Positions 33,701 through 34,073 of a DNA stretch of 34,073 nt are shown here, in pieces. Every line of letters starts with the position of its first letter. The stretch's first letter is position 1. The position numbers and the translations under genes were made by a program. The notes beneath the pieces were generated by a model that worked only from the letters and a program-made list of their open reading frames with translations, was not told where the DNA came from and did not search any database. The stretch comes from Bacteriovoracaceae bacterium (lineage in GTDB: Bacteria; Bdellovibrionota; Bacteriovoracia; Bacteriovoracales; Bacteriovoracaceae), in NCBI GenBank assembly GCA_023954635.1, contig JAGSHI010000028.1, forward strand, positions 1-34,073. Reading direction: 5' to 3'.

Positions 33701-34073
33701 CTGGAAATACGAATAATACAATCATCGATGGATTAACAGACGGTCAGTACTGGGCGAAAGTTGAGGCCGTTGACTTGGCAACTAATACAACTGTCTCCGC
33801 CTGTTCAAGTGATTCAATTATTGTTGATACAACTGCACCAACAGATAACACCGCTAACCTTCAGTTCACAAATGTTTATGACAACGACGGTAATGACATC
33901 GCTGTTACTTGGACCGCCTTCACAGACACCTATCTTTCTGATCATAGACTTATTACTTATACCGATAGTGGTTGTTCAGCTGGAGCGGATGATCATGGAC
34001 TGATCGGAGGAACAGGAAATTCAGACTCAGTGATTATCGATGGTCTTGTTGATGGAACTTATTATGCAACTGT
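27709..34073 (+). CDS. Giant repetitive lipoprotein, Ig/FN3-like modules (3' end outside window)
   Basis: One uninterrupted frame of 2121 codons runs to the window edge. The ATG has GAGGA (27699-27703) 5 nt upstream. A long basic N-region precedes a hydrophobic segment and a lipobox LFSC (Cys39), so it is probably a lipoprotein exposed on the cell surface or in the periplasm. Residues 155-258 and 365-468 are Big_1/invasin-like modules (QDQFNNPVENESVTFAV). Three other modules (about 259-364, 469-580, 581-691) share DQFNN, CTGGNE and a Cys pair. From residue 692 on, 104-residue repeats continue to the end, each with VTWTAFTD, a HGLIGGSGN-type loop, DGxYYAxV and two Cys. It resembles large adhesins; ligand and full length are unknown. 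Base use is like the neighbours, so transfer is not indicated. Confidence 0.92.
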   Translation, partial: MKERGSSNIRNKFCAGVSTGQNSFHFFQIILLSFFLFSCGRAGNKALDPDGLTIGGDNKSNPNIILCYTGQPCSQDLVLRAVSGSDGLPGLQVTFTEQTSAGLLIQTPVLNTDLDGYARTSIIAPLFPYTDAVVNGTIDGYADPTPFTVTVKLGAHHFLLTQGNSQSAVVNQAVALNPMVRVVDITGTPVPNWDVVVTVTSGNGSVSQSSFKTDSSGFAQVTWTLGSTIGTNTINFSAPIIFGAPSSMSFTATGTPDAPHNFLLSGTNSFVAGTCNAYTVYSRDQFNNLSPATAPISVNLTGAASGTFYSDSSCTGGNEITSTTIGIGSDNNVFYYRNTVRESVTLNVDDAGALIAATLGVSIVSDVADHIVISSGNGQSGVASTTIASNPVVQVQDQFNNPVENESVTFAVTAGGGSVTPSNATTDNNGQASFSLTLGTVIGLNSVLATSVNAVGAPSSVTVNATASSDVPHNILFTGVDPIVAGVCSGPYTLTSRDQFNNLTDAISNITLTLSDLGSSTAYSDASCTGGNEVTSRIITTGTNNITFYLRDTLAETITIAADDGGALVDSTFGVTVNPAPANHLDLAGPTPIPTSTCSGPYTIVSQDQFNNNSNLTSNTTINITGGGAGTFYSDSACTGGNEVTNVQISTGTYTQSFYFSDPTGQGLTLNVDDAGALIAGTLPIVVDNGPPTDNTANLQFTNQYEATGNNIAVTWTAFTDDDLTDHKLITYTDSNCIAGADDHGYTSSTVNNNNVVIDGLTDGLYWAKVVARDNATNETTSACSTDFITIDLTNPTDNTANLQFTNAYDNDGNDVAVTWTAFTDTNLSDHRLTTYTDSACSVGQVVHPLTGSISNVNSTVIDGLADGIFYATVTAIDFAGNETTSACSSDSIIIDSTSPTDNTANLQFTNAYNNTGNNVAIIWTAFTDLYLTDHRIITYTNAACSTGANDHGLISGNGNSDSVIVDGLTDGIYYATVTAYDAVGNSTVSACSTDTIEIDRISPTDNTANVQFTDLFEATGNNLAVTWTAFTDINLSDHQIYTYTNGSCSSGEVDHGLTGSTTNSNNTIIDGLSDGQYWIKVKAIDIATNTTTSACSTDFITVDLTNPTDNTANLQFTDTYDNDGNNIGITWTAFSDTNLSDHRLTTYTDSACSLGQAVHPLTGSTTNANSTVVDGLADGIFYATVTAIDSAGNETTSACSSDSIIVDSTAPTDNTANLQFTNAYNNSGNNVAITWTAFTDLYLTDHRLITYTNAACSTGANDHGLIGGSGNSDSVIVDGLTDGVYYATVTAYDAVGNSTVSACSTDTIEIDTTPPTDNTANLQFADVYDIDGNNIDVSWTAFTDSNLSDHTLFTYTDSACSTGEVNHGLIGGSGDTNNTIIDGLSDGIYYAKVRAHDLATNTTTSTCSSDSIIVDTTAPTDNTANLQFTNIYDNDGNDIAVTWTAFTDTYLSNHRIITYTNATCSAGANDHGLIGGTGNSDSVIVDGLIDGTYYATVTAYDAVGNSTVSACSTDTIIVDSTAPTDNTANLQFTNAYNNTGNNVAITWTAFTDSYLSDHRLITYTNALCSTGANDHGLIGGSGNSDSVIVDGLTDGVYYATVTAYDAVGNSTVSACSTDTIEIDTTPPTDNTANLQFADVYDIDGNNIDVSWTAFTDSNLSDHTLFTYTDASCTTSEVNHGLIGGSGNTNNTIIDGLSDGIYYAKVRAHDLATNTTTSACSTDSIIVDTTAPTDNTANLQFTDVYDNDGNDIAVTWTAFTDTYLSDHRLITYTDSGCSVGADDHGLIGGSGNSDSVIIDGLIDGTYYATVTAYDAVGNSTVSACSTDTIIVDSTAPTDNTANLQFTNAYNNTGNNVAITWTAFTDTYLSDHRLITYTNAACTTGANDHGLIGGSGNSDSVIVDGLTDGVYYATVTAYDAVGNSTVSACSTDTIEIDTTPPTDNTANLQFTNVYDIDGDNIDVSWTAFTDSNLSDHRLYTYTDSACSAGVVDHGLIGGSGNTNNTIIDGLTDGQYWAKVEAVDLATNTTVSACSSDSIIVDTTAPTDNTANLQFTNVYDNDGNDIAVTWTAFTDTYLSDHRLITYTDSGCSAGADDHGLIGGTGNSDSVIIDGLVDGTYYAT
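29782..34073 (+). repeat. Tandem array of 312-bp coding repeats (13 complete, 1 partial)
   Basis: Units begin with the codon for Pro in PTDNTANLQF at 29782, 30094, 30406, 30718, 31030, 31342, 31654, 31966, 32278, 32590, 32902, 33214, 33526 and 33838. Every step is exactly 312 bp (104 residues) without any indel. Units at a distance of three resemble each other more than neighbours do, giving a 936-bp higher-order period, clearest from 31654 on. Residues 46 and 93 of each unit are Cys, and residue 25 is Trp in the units read. The array continues beyond the window. Confidence 0.97.

Noticed and set aside
30338-34003. Several 78-101-codon + strand frames recurring inside the repeat array (such as 30338, 31325, 32210, 32861, 33761)
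   Set aside because: They recur in register with the 312-bp repeats, are low-complexity (Leu/Ile/Gln-rich) and lie out of frame within the continuous lipoprotein frame; they are shadows.
29782-34073. CRISPR or noncoding satellite reading of the tandem array
   Set aside because: Units are 312 bp, abut without spacers and encode one continuous frame.

Overview
The window is about 34 kb of AT-rich bacterial chromosome. Gene content suggests a didermic, respiring proteobacterium-like organism. A CcoN-CcoO fusion oxidase, a heme cluster with an embedded two-component system, many Crp/FNR proteins, an orphan CpaF-type ATPase and a giant repetitive lipoprotein would fit the Bdellovibrionota (Bacteriovorax/Halobacteriovorax type). 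That placement is an inference from gene style, not a proven assignment. No rRNA, tRNA, CRISPR array, integrase or intact transposase was seen.

Layout. (1) 1-4808, + strand: a heme operon of hemL (5' end outside the window), histidine kinase, response regulator, hemE and hemN, tightly packed with overlaps. (2) 4816-5561: a small predicted outer-membrane barrel gene bracketed by a perfect 22-bp inverted repeat. (3) 5563-6780: a Crp/FNR regulator divergent from a membrane fatty-acid hydroxylase, with an FNR-type palindrome (6145-6158) at the regulator's start and a 15-codon leader ORF in front of the hydroxylase. (4) 6812-9551, - strand: fabI, a MazG-like gene, dsbB, dsbA and a cold-shock-domain protein; similar GACCCT hairpins flank the dsbB-dsbA-csp part. 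(5) 9729-16354: an exported unknown, a second kinase/regulator pair, a solitary CpaF/VirB11-like ATPase and four proteins without firm function.

(6) 16504-26143, + strand: a microaerobic respiration locus. It holds an FNR-like regulator with candidate Fe-S cysteines, a lone cyclic-nucleotide-binding-type domain, a universal stress protein, then ccoI, ccoS, fused ccoNO, ccoQ and a monoheme ccoP. Most junctions are ATGA overlaps. After a terminator hairpin come ccoG, a SafE/UreH-like membrane protein and a one-helix small protein. A TGAC-N4-GTCA palindrome lies upstream of the stress-protein gene. The heme genes, the oxidase and its maturation factors form one functional theme: making heme and assembling a high-affinity cbb3 oxidase under low oxygen.

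(7) 26180-27178: an SGNH-type hydrolase. (8) 27179-27708: a long noncoding region with several inverted repeats, a T8 run and a (TA)6 run. (9) 27709 to the window end: the start of a giant lipoprotein (2121 codons visible, still open). It has Ig-like N-terminal modules followed by 13 complete and one partial 104-residue repeats, each exactly 312 bp. The units also follow a three-unit, 936-bp higher-order pattern. This array is the most striking structure in the window.
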